Of a stretch of DNA of 27,569 nt, positions 8,528 through 17,354 are shown one piece after another. This DNA comes from a virus. The DNA lies in IMG/VR virus record IMGVR_UViG_3300047459_000093, positions 1 to 27,569 of that record, one strand, 5' to 3'. Each line of letters opens with the position of its first letter. The first letter of the stretch is position 1. Made by a program: the position numbers and the translations under genes. The notes beneath the pieces are model-generated. The model did no database searches. It saw only the letters and a program-made list of their open reading frames with translations, and was not told the origin of the DNA.

Positions 8528-10353
8528 TAGTTTGTAACTCCAGGCTCAACATCTACAATACGAGAGAATGATTCATCAGTATCAAATTCAATAATATCTT
8601 GTCTGAATGGAGTAATCGCACTTTGGTTTGCGGGTTTTGCACTTACTTTGATAAATTGATTTGCACCAACAAAATCATCAACTTTGAGACCGACAATACT
8701 TATAGTGTCATCACTGTAATTTCCAATATTGTCAACTAGAACCTCTCTATCAATAGTGTTAAATACTTCAAGTTTTGATGAATCTAGTTTATTGCGTAAG
8801 ATACAGGTTTTATTATTGAGCGTAAACGCAGAAGATGTGATTATATGTTCTTTGTCATCAGGGTCAGCGATGATTGCTGCATATCTTAATTTATGGTCTT
8901 GTAAAGTATTCAAAGTAGGAGTGAACCTTCTCTGGAAAAAAACATCTGAGCGAGAAGAGAGAATAGCCGGACTTATATCATCCACTAATGTTAAGAGATT
9001 TGAACGTCTAAACGATTGACTGAATTTGCCAGTATTTGCCGCAAAATAGTTTCCAATAACTGTATTGACATTATCTTGAATTGTATTACGAGATAGTGTA
9101 GTCAAGTTCGGATTGAACTGGAAGAATATCCTCGTCTCAATGAATGTCTTTACGGGGTCATCAAACTTCAAACTAAATGATGCAACCGACAATTGTTTCG
9201 CAAGGTCTTGAATTGCATCCTTTGTTGATTGTATTGTTGTCGCATCTACATCATCATTGAATAGAACCGACATAAAGACCGTTCCGAATTCTGGTTCTAG
9301 TGCGTCTTCACCACCAAAAGATTTAATATCTTTGATGAGTGTAGAGAAATTTCTCAAGGCCAACGTAGAATAATCTACTGCGGTTACCATGCGATTTTGT
9401 GATGCGTATTGGAATGGTGCATTCTTACGGATTGACTCAATTGATTCTTTACTACCGCCACCAACTGCCTTTGTGACCGTTGTCACATTTATATTAAATT
9501 GTTGACCTTCTACCGTAACTTTACTTTGCGGAGCAAATGTTGAAGACGTATCAGCATCACTACCTGATACTGCAAGATAGTCAACTGTAACTTTATTACC
9601 AGCCGCTGGCGCACGACCCAATGTTTTACCATTACCAAAAGAAAGTTCAAAGAGACCATTAGGCGCTTCTTTTAATATGAAGAGTGTCGAGTTTTCATTT
9701 ATATTTACAGCATCAACTATATTAGTATATGTTTGAAAATTAGATGAAGTAGAAGTTTCATATACACGAACAACAACTGTGTCTAAGTCTAATGACTCAT
9801 CTGGTATAATATAGTTTGCATTTTCGGTTGCATCCAACGCAAGGAAAGTCTTTGTTCTAGCAATACCTTCATGGATTGTGATATTTTGTGAACCGTCAAC
9901 GTTTGTAAAGAGATAAAGACCGTTACCATCATCAGTTGCAGAGATATCTTCCAATGTTTGAAATACATATTCAACTTCATCAACGGTTGCATTGAACTTA
10001 AATCCATCATTGATACTAATTTTGTTTGGTCTGGTTGCCAATCCTGACAGATTCATAGAAAGATTTACTACTGCTTTGGATGTAGTTTTTGAATCAGGAA
10101 TATATCCAATACCCTCTGCGAGAGAAATAACTGACCCACGAAGTTGTGCCGTCCCAAGAAATGATTCATTCAAAGCAAAGTTTGCGATGAGACCATTGTA
10201 ATGAGTATTATATGCAAGCACATCAAGGATGCTTGATAATCCAGATGCTTCAAAATTGTAATCATCAAACTCCCCCCCTTGTTCAAGAAAGGTTTTTAGA
10301 TTATTTTTGATTGCATCAAAGTCTAGTGAGGTTGATTTGATTGTTGTTCCCAT
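8527..10353 (-). CDS. gp6: Baseplate wedge subunit gp6
   Basis: This 608-residue protein has a length close to T4 gp6 (660) and carries the family landmarks: an N-terminal block LDVLAYNTHYNGLIANFALNE at about 43-63, GSVISLAEGIGYIPDSKTTS at about 73-92, FELSFGNGKTLGRAP near 230, and NAPFQYASQNRMVTAVDYSTL near 310-330. gp6 dimers form the inner ring of the baseplate and couple its conformational change to sheath contraction; this family is related to phage P2 gpJ and Mu gp47. The gene follows gp25 with a 1-nt gap and has AAGGT upstream of the ATG. The gp25-gp6 order is conserved in T4-like phages. Confidence 0.92.
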   Translation of the reverse strand: MGTTIKSTSLDFDAIKNNLKTFLEQGGEFDDYNFEASGLSSILDVLAYNTHYNGLIANFALNESFLGTAQLRGSVISLAEGIGYIPDSKTTSKAVVNLSMNLSGLATRPNKISINDGFKFNATVDEVEYVFQTLEDISATDDGNGLYLFTNVDGSQNITIHEGIARTKTFLALDATENANYIIPDESLDLDTVVVRVYETSTSSNFQTYTNIVDAVNINENSTLFILKEAPNGLFELSFGNGKTLGRAPAAGNKVTVDYLAVSGSDADTSSTFAPQSKVTVEGQQFNINVTTVTKAVGGGSKESIESIRKNAPFQYASQNRMVTAVDYSTLALRNFSTLIKDIKSFGGEDALEPEFGTVFMSVLFNDDVDATTIQSTKDAIQDLAKQLSVASFSLKFDDPVKTFIETRIFFQFNPNLTTLSRNTIQDNVNTVIGNYFAANTGKFSQSFRRSNLLTLVDDISPAILSSRSDVFFQRRFTPTLNTLQDHKLRYAAIIADPDDKEHIITSSAFTLNNKTCILRNKLDSSKLEVFNTIDREVLVDNIGNYSDDTISIVGLKVDDFVGANQFIKVSAKPANQSAITPFRQDIIEFDTDESFSRIVDVEPGVTN

Positions 10354-10354
10354 T

Positions 10355-10801
10355 TTATCTTAACCTTGATAGTGTTGAAGTGAATTCTACTTGTTCTTCA
10401 GTATTCACCACTTTGAATTTTAGTGTTACACTTAAACTATTATAATCACTCTGCAAATCTATTATCAAATCAAGAACTTCTGCTCGAGGTTCGTAAAATT
10501 GAATAGTATTAATAATTCTATCGCGTAAGAGTGCATCCTTACCTTTATATGCCAGTTCAAAGAGTTGTGCTCGGACATCTCCTCCAAAATCAGGACGAAA
10601 TGGTTTTTCCAATTTATTACACATCACCAACGTTTTGACTGACTGCTTCACAGCAGCTGCGTCCGTCTTCTTGAATATTTCTCCAGAGGACGGTTTTGCC
10701 GTAAATGATAGGTCAATATCTGTATACTGCTTCGTTCTACTAGTCGTTACCGAAGCAGTGTTGATATTATTATCTTCCTGTGCGAATGCTCTTCTTGCCA
10801 T
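10355..10801 (-). CDS. gp25: Baseplate wedge subunit gp25
   Basis: This 148-residue protein belongs to the gp25/GPW family of small wedge proteins with a lysozyme-like name history but no lysozyme activity. Typical features are the IDLSFTAKPSSGEIFKKTD block near 29-47, the KPFRPDFGGDVRAQLFE block near 81-97, an arginine at the conserved EPRAEV motif near 124-129, and a beta-rich C-terminus. gp25 joins gp6 and gp53 in the inner baseplate core. The ATG at 10801 has no Shine-Dalgarno sequence. A late-promoter box ends 5 nt before it, so the mRNA predicted from that promoter begins at the start codon itself. T4 gp25 has 132 residues, so the length is normal. Confidence 0.93.
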   Translation of the reverse strand: MARRAFAQEDNNINTASVTTSRTKQYTDIDLSFTAKPSSGEIFKKTDAAAVKQSVKTLVMCNKLEKPFRPDFGGDVRAQLFELAYKGKDALLRDRIINTIQFYEPRAEVLDLIIDLQSDYNSLSVTLKFKVVNTEEQVEFTSTLSRLR

Positions 10802-10806
10802 AATTC

Positions 10807-10814
10807 TATTTATA
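10807..10814 (-). promoter_or_regulatory. Late promoter box TATAAATA, 5 nt before gp25 ATG
   Basis: An exact TATAAATA on the minus strand is followed by GAATT and then the gp25 ATG. With T4 spacing the first transcribed base would be the A of the start codon. It lies in the 20-nt gap after the preceding gene and would start a new late transcript for gp25, gp6 and the next gene. Confidence 0.75.
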
Positions 10815-10821
10815 TGTGTTT

Positions 10822-11421
10822 TTAGTCAGTTTCTCTTATTTCTATCAATTCATTTTTACTCATAAGTGTCCCATTATACCATGTCTGAATATCATTTGAA
10901 AAGGTCACATCAAAACTCTCAGGGACATCGTTGAATCGTAATCCAATCTGACCAGTCAATTTACCACTAGGGTCATACGAATCATAATCTAGATATAGTC
11001 TGTCAAAACTAATATAGTCTTTCCAATATTCAGCGATATCAAAGGTTTTCTCAAAGTCAATCTTACCATCTTTGTCTATGACTTGATAATAAACTAAGCG
11101 ACCAAATCGTTTATCTTCAATCACTTCATCACCAATCAGAGATGCCCATATATCTTTGGGTTGTAACAATCCTTCCGAAACAATCAGACGGATATCATTG
11201 AACAATGGACTATCGTTGATTACTCTCATTGCTTCTGCATGAAGATACAGATTACGAGCGATACGCCTACGATTAAACTCAAACTCGATGTGATTAAAAG
11301 GTGTTCGGTCACCATATGCACCCAAGAACTTTGCAATCGTGATGCCTGGCCCTAACTTAGTGGCAGAACTGATTGATACTTGATTCTCTGGGTTGTATAC
11401 TGGGTCTGCTAATATAATCAT
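10822..11421 (-). CDS. Unknown structural-cluster protein between spike and gp25
   Basis: This 199-residue protein is not recognised as any named T4 gene. Its ATG overlaps the stop codon of the beta-helix spike gene (ATGA), and it ends 20 nt before gp25, so it is co-expressed with baseplate genes. It has a basic helical part (FNRRRIARNLYLHAEAMRV near 49-67), then an acidic, aromatic region (EYWKDYISFDRLYLDYDSYD near 131-150) and a beta-rich C-terminus. No signal peptide, membrane segment or enzymatic motif was seen. It is similar in size to T4 gp53, but the gp53 family match is clearly the gene at 17355-18113, so this is a separate protein. A baseplate or hub accessory role is inferred from position only. 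Confidence 0.6.
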   Translation of the reverse strand: MIILADPVYNPENQVSISSATKLGPGITIAKFLGAYGDRTPFNHIEFEFNRRRIARNLYLHAEAMRVINDSPLFNDIRLIVSEGLLQPKDIWASLIGDEVIEDKRFGRLVYYQVIDKDGKIDFEKTFDIAEYWKDYISFDRLYLDYDSYDPSGKLTGQIGLRFNDVPESFDVTFSNDIQTWYNGTLMSKNELIEIRETD

Positions 11422-12887
11422 GGTCTAAATCTCTTTCCTCTGTTTTCAAGCGCATTCCCGATAGGTTGATAACCAAATCTTGATGATGCAGACTTTTTCA
11501 CAGTTCTACCAATTGCAGGCGGTGTTGGTATTTTGTATTCAGGGTTCAACAAACCATCCGCAACCAGAATACTGCCTACTGCATCACCCACATACGAACT
11601 CTTTAGTGCAGAACGAACTTCTGCAATGGTCGGTATTTTATAGAAGTATCCTTCATATTTCTTTTCAAGTAATAGACTTGTTTTGAGTTTATCCTCTGCA
11701 TCAATGACAACTGTTCGTATTGCATACGACCCATTGAGTGAATGGTCAACCACAAGGTCTGGAGTAATAGGTGCATTCTGGCCAGAAATATCTTCTTGTG
11801 ATAATGAGTGTAATGTTGCAGTATCACCAACTGTGCTTCCTGATGTTGCCGCTTCTCCATATGATTGTGAGTGTGTAAGGTCTGATACTTCAGCAAATGC
11901 CGCTTTATCAGCATTGACAGAACGAATCGCTTCGGTTGCGACACCCTTGAATGTTCCCCAGAAGATTGCGTTTGAACCAGTATCACCTGAAGCAACGCCT
12001 TCAACCTCACCCTTACTACCATGATAAGATTTACCTGTGTAGTCAACCTCTTTACCACCGATGAGTCCCTTATTACCAAAGACAGTGATTTGTTTCGCCC
12101 CTGTGATATTGGAAACCTTCGAAGTCACTGCAAACTGTTCCTTACCAGACACAAAGATTTTATCCTCGCCAGCAATGTCGATGTTACCCTCAACGAGATT
12201 TGACTGATTTCCCTTGACAATCTGATTGTTGTCTGCTAACATAATGTCAGTATGTGTTCCGACTGTCTTGGTCGTTCTGGTTTGTTTGGTGGTATATGTT
12301 GAGTTTCGAACAACAGTAGTTCTATGATTCTCTTGAATATCTTCTACCATATTACCCGCAACATTGACATTATAGTTACCACCTACATCGACATTGAAGT
12401 CACCCGTTACCTTGAGATTTAGATTACCATTGTAGATGAGATTACCCTCACCCTCAACGATAACTGTTTGGTCACCGCCCGTAACTTCCACTTTGTTGTT
12501 TGTTGATGTGATAACAACAGTTCCATCTGCCCGCATCTCAACACCAGAACCCTTGCGGTGTTTGATTAAAATACGTTCACCGCCTGGCGTATCATCATAC
12601 TCAACAATATGACCCGATGATGTCTCGTTCACATCATTGAATGGATACTGTGACGGTCTCTGGGGAACAATGTTTAATGATACACCAATGTCACCACCAC
12701 CTGTCGCAAGTTTATTCACTTGCGTTCCAACCGATGCCTTATTGAGACTTGGCCCGTAATGGTAATCTACTTTAGGAAACTGACCTGACGGGTCTTGCAT
12801 TCCATTTTCAGGAACACCGACAGTCTCTTCTTGACCCTCGCCAAGTTTCGCTTCTCTCTGTGATATGTTGTCTAATTTAGTTGTCAT
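11418..12887 (-). CDS. gp5C-like: Baseplate spike protein, gp5 C-terminal beta-helix-like
   Basis: This 489-residue protein matches the C-terminal needle half of T4 gp5. Residues 91-126 have the block found at the start of gp5C/VgrG needles (GHIVEYDDTPGGERILI, then HRKGSGVEM and DGTVV). From about 133 to 190 it has 8-residue repeats of the VxGxxxxx type (for example LKVTGDFN, VDVGGNYN, VNVAGNMV), which build a trimeric beta-prism in T4. Further weaker repeats continue to about residue 300. The C-terminal 150 residues are a different, unassigned domain. There is no OB fold and no lysozyme domain; these are in the two upstream genes. It starts at a TAATG overlap with the amidase gene. It is inferred to form the cell-puncturing needle at the centre of the baseplate. 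Confidence 0.82.
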   Translation of the reverse strand: MTTKLDNISQREAKLGEGQEETVGVPENGMQDPSGQFPKVDYHYGPSLNKASVGTQVNKLATGGGDIGVSLNIVPQRPSQYPFNDVNETSSGHIVEYDDTPGGERILIKHRKGSGVEMRADGTVVITSTNNKVEVTGGDQTVIVEGEGNLIYNGNLNLKVTGDFNVDVGGNYNVNVAGNMVEDIQENHRTTVVRNSTYTTKQTRTTKTVGTHTDIMLADNNQIVKGNQSNLVEGNIDIAGEDKIFVSGKEQFAVTSKVSNITGAKQITVFGNKGLIGGKEVDYTGKSYHGSKGEVEGVASGDTGSNAIFWGTFKGVATEAIRSVNADKAAFAEVSDLTHSQSYGEAATSGSTVGDTATLHSLSQEDISGQNAPITPDLVVDHSLNGSYAIRTVVIDAEDKLKTSLLLEKKYEGYFYKIPTIAEVRSALKSSYVGDAVGSILVADGLLNPEYKIPTPPAIGRTVKKSASSRFGYQPIGNALENRGKRFRP

Positions 12888-15154
12888 TAGATATCATCCA
12901 AACTTATATCATCGCTTGCTAAAACGTCGCCAAATGTTCTTACTTCAGTTGAAGGTTCATCAGGTTCAGGTTCGTAATCAGTCAAGTCTTCAGCTTCTAA
13001 CCACGCACCATCTTCTTCGTCCCACTCAAAATAGTGTCGAGTTCCATCTGGGTCTGTGCGGGGAATATCTTGACCGTCTGACCCCTTCGCTGGTGGAGCG
13101 GGTCTAGAAGTGTCTTGTAGTATCGCTTTATCCTGTGGTGCTGGGTCTCCGTTAGGTTCAATTACTTCTGTAGTTCTAACCGCAGAACCACTGATAGACT
13201 CGTCACCACTTTCTAACAAAGATGTCACATCATTAAACACAATCGTTCTACCTATAGATTCTAGGTCTATCGACTTCACAACAAAATTAGGTTCTATTGA
13301 TTGACTATTTAGTGTATCACCCACGATATTTTTCTTACGGAAGATTGCTTCAACAAAAGAAATTACATCAAAGTAAGGGTCAAGTTCATTTACATCAACA
13401 TCACTATGACCAAATACCTGACCGCCTGGGAACTGTCGATAAAAAGCACCTAAGAATTGTTCGAGTGTGGTATATTGTGCTCGAGTAAAAGAACCGGCAC
13501 TTCTTCGAGCATCTTCCGAATTCACGGGTGAATCGATACCACCAACCATCACAATACCGATTGAGTTCTTGTCATGACCATTTGTAGGTGCATGTTCACC
13601 CTGTCTGTCCACAGGGCGACCACGTTGTAATCTACCATCTCGTCTTATCACATAATGAAATCCAATACCATCATGACCCAGTTCTTTGTGTATATTATTG
13701 ATTTCGATAGAACCAATGTTTTTGTTTGTAAAGGTTTCAGTTGCGTGAACGATTACTTCCGTAATCACCCGATTAATATTTGACATCTCTGTGTCTAGTT
13801 CTTCTACAGAAGAGATGTAGGTAAAAACATCATCAGAACTTGACCGTCCTGACCATTTCTGGTTATTATCACTAATTGTCGGCGCATCACCAAACATATC
13901 CGCATCAACAACAAATGTGCCAGCGATTGTCGTGTCTATCTTATCAAGACCTGTTTCGACTGTTGCAACTTCATTGTTATAATCACTTATTTCTTTTTCA
14001 GGAACACCCTGTTTTCTTGCTTCTTCTTCGACTTTATTTTGTAATTCAATAGTTGTGCTAGCGGATGTCGAAGCAGATATCTGTTTCATACGAGGAGTTA
14101 CATTGGATGATTTAGAAACAACTCTCTTTACCGCAGATGTTTTTTCTTTTGGACTTTCTGCGGTTAGTTCTTTGAATGTCTGTTTATATTCATTTCCGCT
14201 GAAAGATATACCACCTGGCACAACATTAGCAACAGATGCTTTTGCATTACCGCCGATTGTCTCACCAAAATTTTGAAGAAATCCACTTTGAAGTCCATTA
14301 TCAAATTTTTTATTTGTTTTACCAACAAAACTTGTCACAGCACTACCAAAATCACTGACCGCAGAGGTGACATTACTGAGTCCTGATTTTATAACATTAC
14401 CAACACTCTTAAAATTACTAAGAATACTTTTAGATTGAGGTGCCTTTGCAGTTAAAGCAGATATTCCTGTCGAATTAGATACATTATCTTTTATATCAGA
14501 CAGTTTACCTGAAATATTACCCACAGGAGTAACATCTTTTACAGTGTCTTTGAGTGAACCAAAGTCAACACTTGGAATATTCATATTTGCTTGTTCAGTT
14601 GAGTCTGCTATAGTGCTTGCAAATGATTGAACATCAAGTGCCGCCGCATTCTTCTTACTCTTTGCAACTTCGACTGATGATGCAATACTTTGGGGGCCAG
14701 TTGCACCAACCACCTCTATTGCCGATGATGCAGTATCTCCCGCTGTCTGTGCAGGCAAACCAGTCATTGAACCTAATGCAGACTTGGGTGTTTTAGTTCC
14801 CGTCAGTTTACCAACACTATCAGTCAGTTTACCTACTGAAGTGTTGAGTGTTGTTTCACTTGCTGTAATTGTATCTTTACCTAGACTCTTGACACCACCC
14901 AAAACTTCACCATCTTTACGACCAAGTTTGGTTGCATTCTTGACAAGAGTATCTTCTTGTGCTTTAGTTGCTTTCGCTGAAAGACTTGACGGACTTGTAT
15001 CTTCCGTAACCTCTACCCTTTGAGTCAAAGTATATGAAAATCCTTCTGCGTCAACACCCCTTGTTGTAACCACTTTATACTTTGAACTAGAAGATTTATT
15101 CGTCTTTGCCTCGTTCTTGAGCGCAGTGTTAATATCAGACTTATCTAATGACAT
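12887..15154 (-). CDS. Baseplate-associated N-acetylmuramoyl-L-alanine amidase
   Basis: This 755-residue protein has a long Ser/Thr/Lys-rich N-terminal region (about 1-440) followed by a T7-lysozyme-like amidase domain at about 460-610. The domain shows VIVHATETF with His470, GFHYVIRRDG with the usual Tyr, HDKNSIGIVMVGG, and GHSDVD with His583, followed by DPYFD with Asp592. His470, His583 and Asp592 are candidate zinc ligands; T7 lysozyme uses two His and a Cys. Such enzymes cut the bond between MurNAc and the L-Ala of peptidoglycan. The C-terminal 140 residues are acidic and Pro-rich. The gene lies between the gp5 OB protein and the spike, so it probably supplies the wall-degrading function that T4 places inside gp5. 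An AGGA-type Shine-Dalgarno sequence precedes the ATG. Confidence 0.82.
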   Translation of the reverse strand: MSLDKSDINTALKNEAKTNKSSSSKYKVVTTRGVDAEGFSYTLTQRVEVTEDTSPSSLSAKATKAQEDTLVKNATKLGRKDGEVLGGVKSLGKDTITASETTLNTSVGKLTDSVGKLTGTKTPKSALGSMTGLPAQTAGDTASSAIEVVGATGPQSIASSVEVAKSKKNAAALDVQSFASTIADSTEQANMNIPSVDFGSLKDTVKDVTPVGNISGKLSDIKDNVSNSTGISALTAKAPQSKSILSNFKSVGNVIKSGLSNVTSAVSDFGSAVTSFVGKTNKKFDNGLQSGFLQNFGETIGGNAKASVANVVPGGISFSGNEYKQTFKELTAESPKEKTSAVKRVVSKSSNVTPRMKQISASTSASTTIELQNKVEEEARKQGVPEKEISDYNNEVATVETGLDKIDTTIAGTFVVDADMFGDAPTISDNNQKWSGRSSSDDVFTYISSVEELDTEMSNINRVITEVIVHATETFTNKNIGSIEINNIHKELGHDGIGFHYVIRRDGRLQRGRPVDRQGEHAPTNGHDKNSIGIVMVGGIDSPVNSEDARRSAGSFTRAQYTTLEQFLGAFYRQFPGGQVFGHSDVDVNELDPYFDVISFVEAIFRKKNIVGDTLNSQSIEPNFVVKSIDLESIGRTIVFNDVTSLLESGDESISGSAVRTTEVIEPNGDPAPQDKAILQDTSRPAPPAKGSDGQDIPRTDPDGTRHYFEWDEEDGAWLEAEDLTDYEPEPDEPSTEVRTFGDVLASDDISLDDI

Positions 15155-15156
15155 GA

Positions 15157-16023
15157 TTAAATCCTATCCTTCAATCTTCGAGCAGCAAGTTCAATCTGTT
15201 TGATAAATTTTGCATTAACTTTTTTTGAATAAAAACGAGCAAATATTTCTACAGAACCATTTATTCCTTCTATGTTTTGAGTATCCAACAGTCTAATGTT
15301 TGCTTGACTTTCTGTAGTTCTTAATTCGTATATAACAAATTTCAACTGTTCACTGAATCTCAAATAGTTATTTGAGAATGCTTTCATTTGAGCCCATCGT
15401 TTTTCTTCCCATGAGTTAATACCATTCCCTCCTTTTGGAATCTGATTTGTTCTCATATTAGAAATCTTTTGTAATGTTGCCGTCATACCTATCGCTTGAT
15501 TTAATGTATATCCAACGTTCAAGAAGAAACTTAATGCGAATCTTTCTCTATTGATTACCACATGCCTCTGTGGGTCACCAAAGTTATCATCTTGAATATC
15601 TTTATCTGGTCTCACAAAATCAACAACCTTACCAAAAAAACTTCTAGGGTTTTGTATTCCCACATCTTCGTCTGGTTGTCCTAGTTGTATCTCTGATGCC
15701 ATTTCGATGTGTGGTAAAGAACCTAATATGATAGGTGTCTGCGAGTTAACACCATCAACAAAGAATCCAAATACCAGCGCACTGGGTTGAAGTCTAGGAA
15801 TACGTCCTAAACCAGAAACTCCACCCTCTGTGGTTGGCAGAACACACTGGGCCCACGGTAGGTCACTTTCAGGTATATCCACCTGAGAGTGACTATGAAG
15901 ACCATGCACACGAATCTTGATACGACCTTCATAACCAACAGGCGGTTGATTACTAATAACCGTTGCAATAAACCAACGACTATTATCACCATAGTATTCA
16001 GATGGGATTGGCGTAGGTGTCAT
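15157..16023 (-). CDS. gp5: Baseplate hub OB-fold protein, gp5 N-terminal-like
   Basis: This 288-residue protein has the OB fold shared by T4 gp5 and VgrG at about residues 15-110: RWFIATVIS, then GRIKIRVHGLH, ESDLPWAQCVLP, and FGFFVDGVNSQTPIILGSLPH. In T4 this domain sits between the gp27 hub and the lysozyme. The rest (about 130-288) is helical and basic, without the Glu-Asp-Thr catalytic set of T4-type lysozyme. The ATG overlaps the stop codon of the gp27-like gene (ATGA), and the amidase follows after a 2-nt gap. It probably anchors the spike complex to the hub. Confidence 0.82.
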   Translation of the reverse strand: MTPTPIPSEYYGDNSRWFIATVISNQPPVGYEGRIKIRVHGLHSHSQVDIPESDLPWAQCVLPTTEGGVSGLGRIPRLQPSALVFGFFVDGVNSQTPIILGSLPHIEMASEIQLGQPDEDVGIQNPRSFFGKVVDFVRPDKDIQDDNFGDPQRHVVINRERFALSFFLNVGYTLNQAIGMTATLQKISNMRTNQIPKGGNGINSWEEKRWAQMKAFSNNYLRFSEQLKFVIYELRTTESQANIRLLDTQNIEGINGSVEIFARFYSKKVNAKFIKQIELAARRLKDRI

Positions 16024-17354
16024 GCGTTATCCCTTTCTAGTTTACAAACGTTCATACTCACGGTGTGTTGAGTTCCTTGAAAAGTGTGTCTAGTGTCATA
16101 AATGATGAACTTACCAGATAATCTTTTATCTAATGCAATTGTCTCATCAATATTTTTTTGTATCTCTGCATTATCATTTATGACATTCATACGAACAACA
16201 TCACCAACGGTTGCCTTCGCAACAATAAACCCTGCACCCTCAATGACAACATTCAACATATTTTTATACAGATGTCCTTTTAACGATATGGACTCAATCT
16301 TTTTTCTAAACCGAGATTCTTGAAATTCATCATTATAACTTTGTGTATTGCCATATGTTCCCGAAGACGTTATAGTATGAAACCTTCTGGATTCATATAA
16401 GTCGGATTGTTGTTCCGATAAAAAGAAATCTTCATCAAATACATTTTGGTTCTTACCAATCACATTTCGATTTTTCATTCTCTCTAATGTCTTACGAATA
16501 CTATAAGGTTGATTGAATATCTGTGCTGTATTTATATTTGTATTTGAATATTGAGAACTCACCAAACCCTGTTCAACTAGTTTGAGTGTGTTGGACATCT
16601 TTGCAGATTTTACGTTTTTGATAATAAAAGTTTTTTCAAATTCACTTTGACTATCTGCAAGACTCACATTCGATGGATTGAATGTATATGGTATTTTGTC
16701 GTTCCACGGTGACTGTTGTAACATAACCTCCAGATTACCAAGACGAATATTCTCATCATGCATCGATGCATATGTAAAGAACGGTGAACCTGTATCCGTG
16801 GTTGCTCTTGAAGTCAACCATCTCAATGCTTCAAGTATCGTTAGATTAGGAATGATACCTTTGATACTTTGTTGTGAAAGAATCGACCCCTGCATATATG
16901 AAGTATCAATATTTTTACGCATTTCCTTGCCGATAAGTTTAACAAGTATATCATCAATCCTACCGTTAAATGAACGACTAATCTTTTTCGCTCTTGCGAG
17001 ATATGCATGTTCCTCAATCAAAGTAAAGACATTCAAACTTGATTTAGCGTTATTATTACTTTTTACACTTTTCTCAAGACTAGTCATGATGAAGGTTCGT
17101 TCAAAGACTGAATCTAGGTCATTCTCAATTGAAGCAATACGAATAGTAAATCTTTCTGTCCCCTGAAAGTTTATTGTATCAAACAGACCTTTATCATCGA
17201 GAATTGCAACCTGACCAGTAAGATAAGGTTTATCAAGACTTTCAAAAATATTAAACTCTGCAATACTCGATGTCACATCATAAATATTGCCAAGTCTATC
17301 TGCTTTAACAGACGCTTCGGTTATCTTGTATTGTTGAGACTGATTTTGTGCCAT
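16020..17354 (-). CDS. gp27: Baseplate hub protein, gp27-like
   Basis: This 444-residue protein lies directly upstream of the gp5 OB gene, which is where a hub protein is expected. Its N-terminus has the beta-barrel pattern of gp27/VgrG-type hub proteins: YDVTSSIAEFNIFESLDKPY at about 25-44, TGQVAILDDKGLFDTI at about 46-61, and GTERFTIRI at about 65-73. A central IKGIIPNLTILEALRWLTSRA block near 165-185 is also typical. T4 gp27 has 391 residues, so the length fits. The start codon directly follows the gp53 stop codon. The assignment rests on pattern and position; no specific T4 gp27 residues could be matched with certainty. Confidence 0.68.
   Translation of the reverse strand: MAQNQSQQYKITEASVKADRLGNIYDVTSSIAEFNIFESLDKPYLTGQVAILDDKGLFDTINFQGTERFTIRIASIENDLDSVFERTFIMTSLEKSVKSNNNAKSSLNVFTLIEEHAYLARAKKISRSFNGRIDDILVKLIGKEMRKNIDTSYMQGSILSQQSIKGIIPNLTILEALRWLTSRATTDTGSPFFTYASMHDENIRLGNLEVMLQQSPWNDKIPYTFNPSNVSLADSQSEFEKTFIIKNVKSAKMSNTLKLVEQGLVSSQYSNTNINTAQIFNQPYSIRKTLERMKNRNVIGKNQNVFDEDFFLSEQQSDLYESRRFHTITSSGTYGNTQSYNDEFQESRFRKKIESISLKGHLYKNMLNVVIEGAGFIVAKATVGDVVRMNVINDNAEIQKNIDETIALDKRLSGKFIIYDTRHTFQGTQHTVSMNVCKLERDNA

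Noticed and set aside
10822-11421. Assignment as gp53 from its size and position near gp25
   Set aside because: The gp53 signature with the Tyr-Gly and Trp pattern is in the gene at 17355-18113.
16529-16536. Exact TATAAATA on the minus strand inside the gp27-like gene
   Set aside because: It encodes part of an Asn/Thr/Ile-rich stretch, no start codon follows at a suitable distance, and no gene boundary is near. It is probably a chance match.
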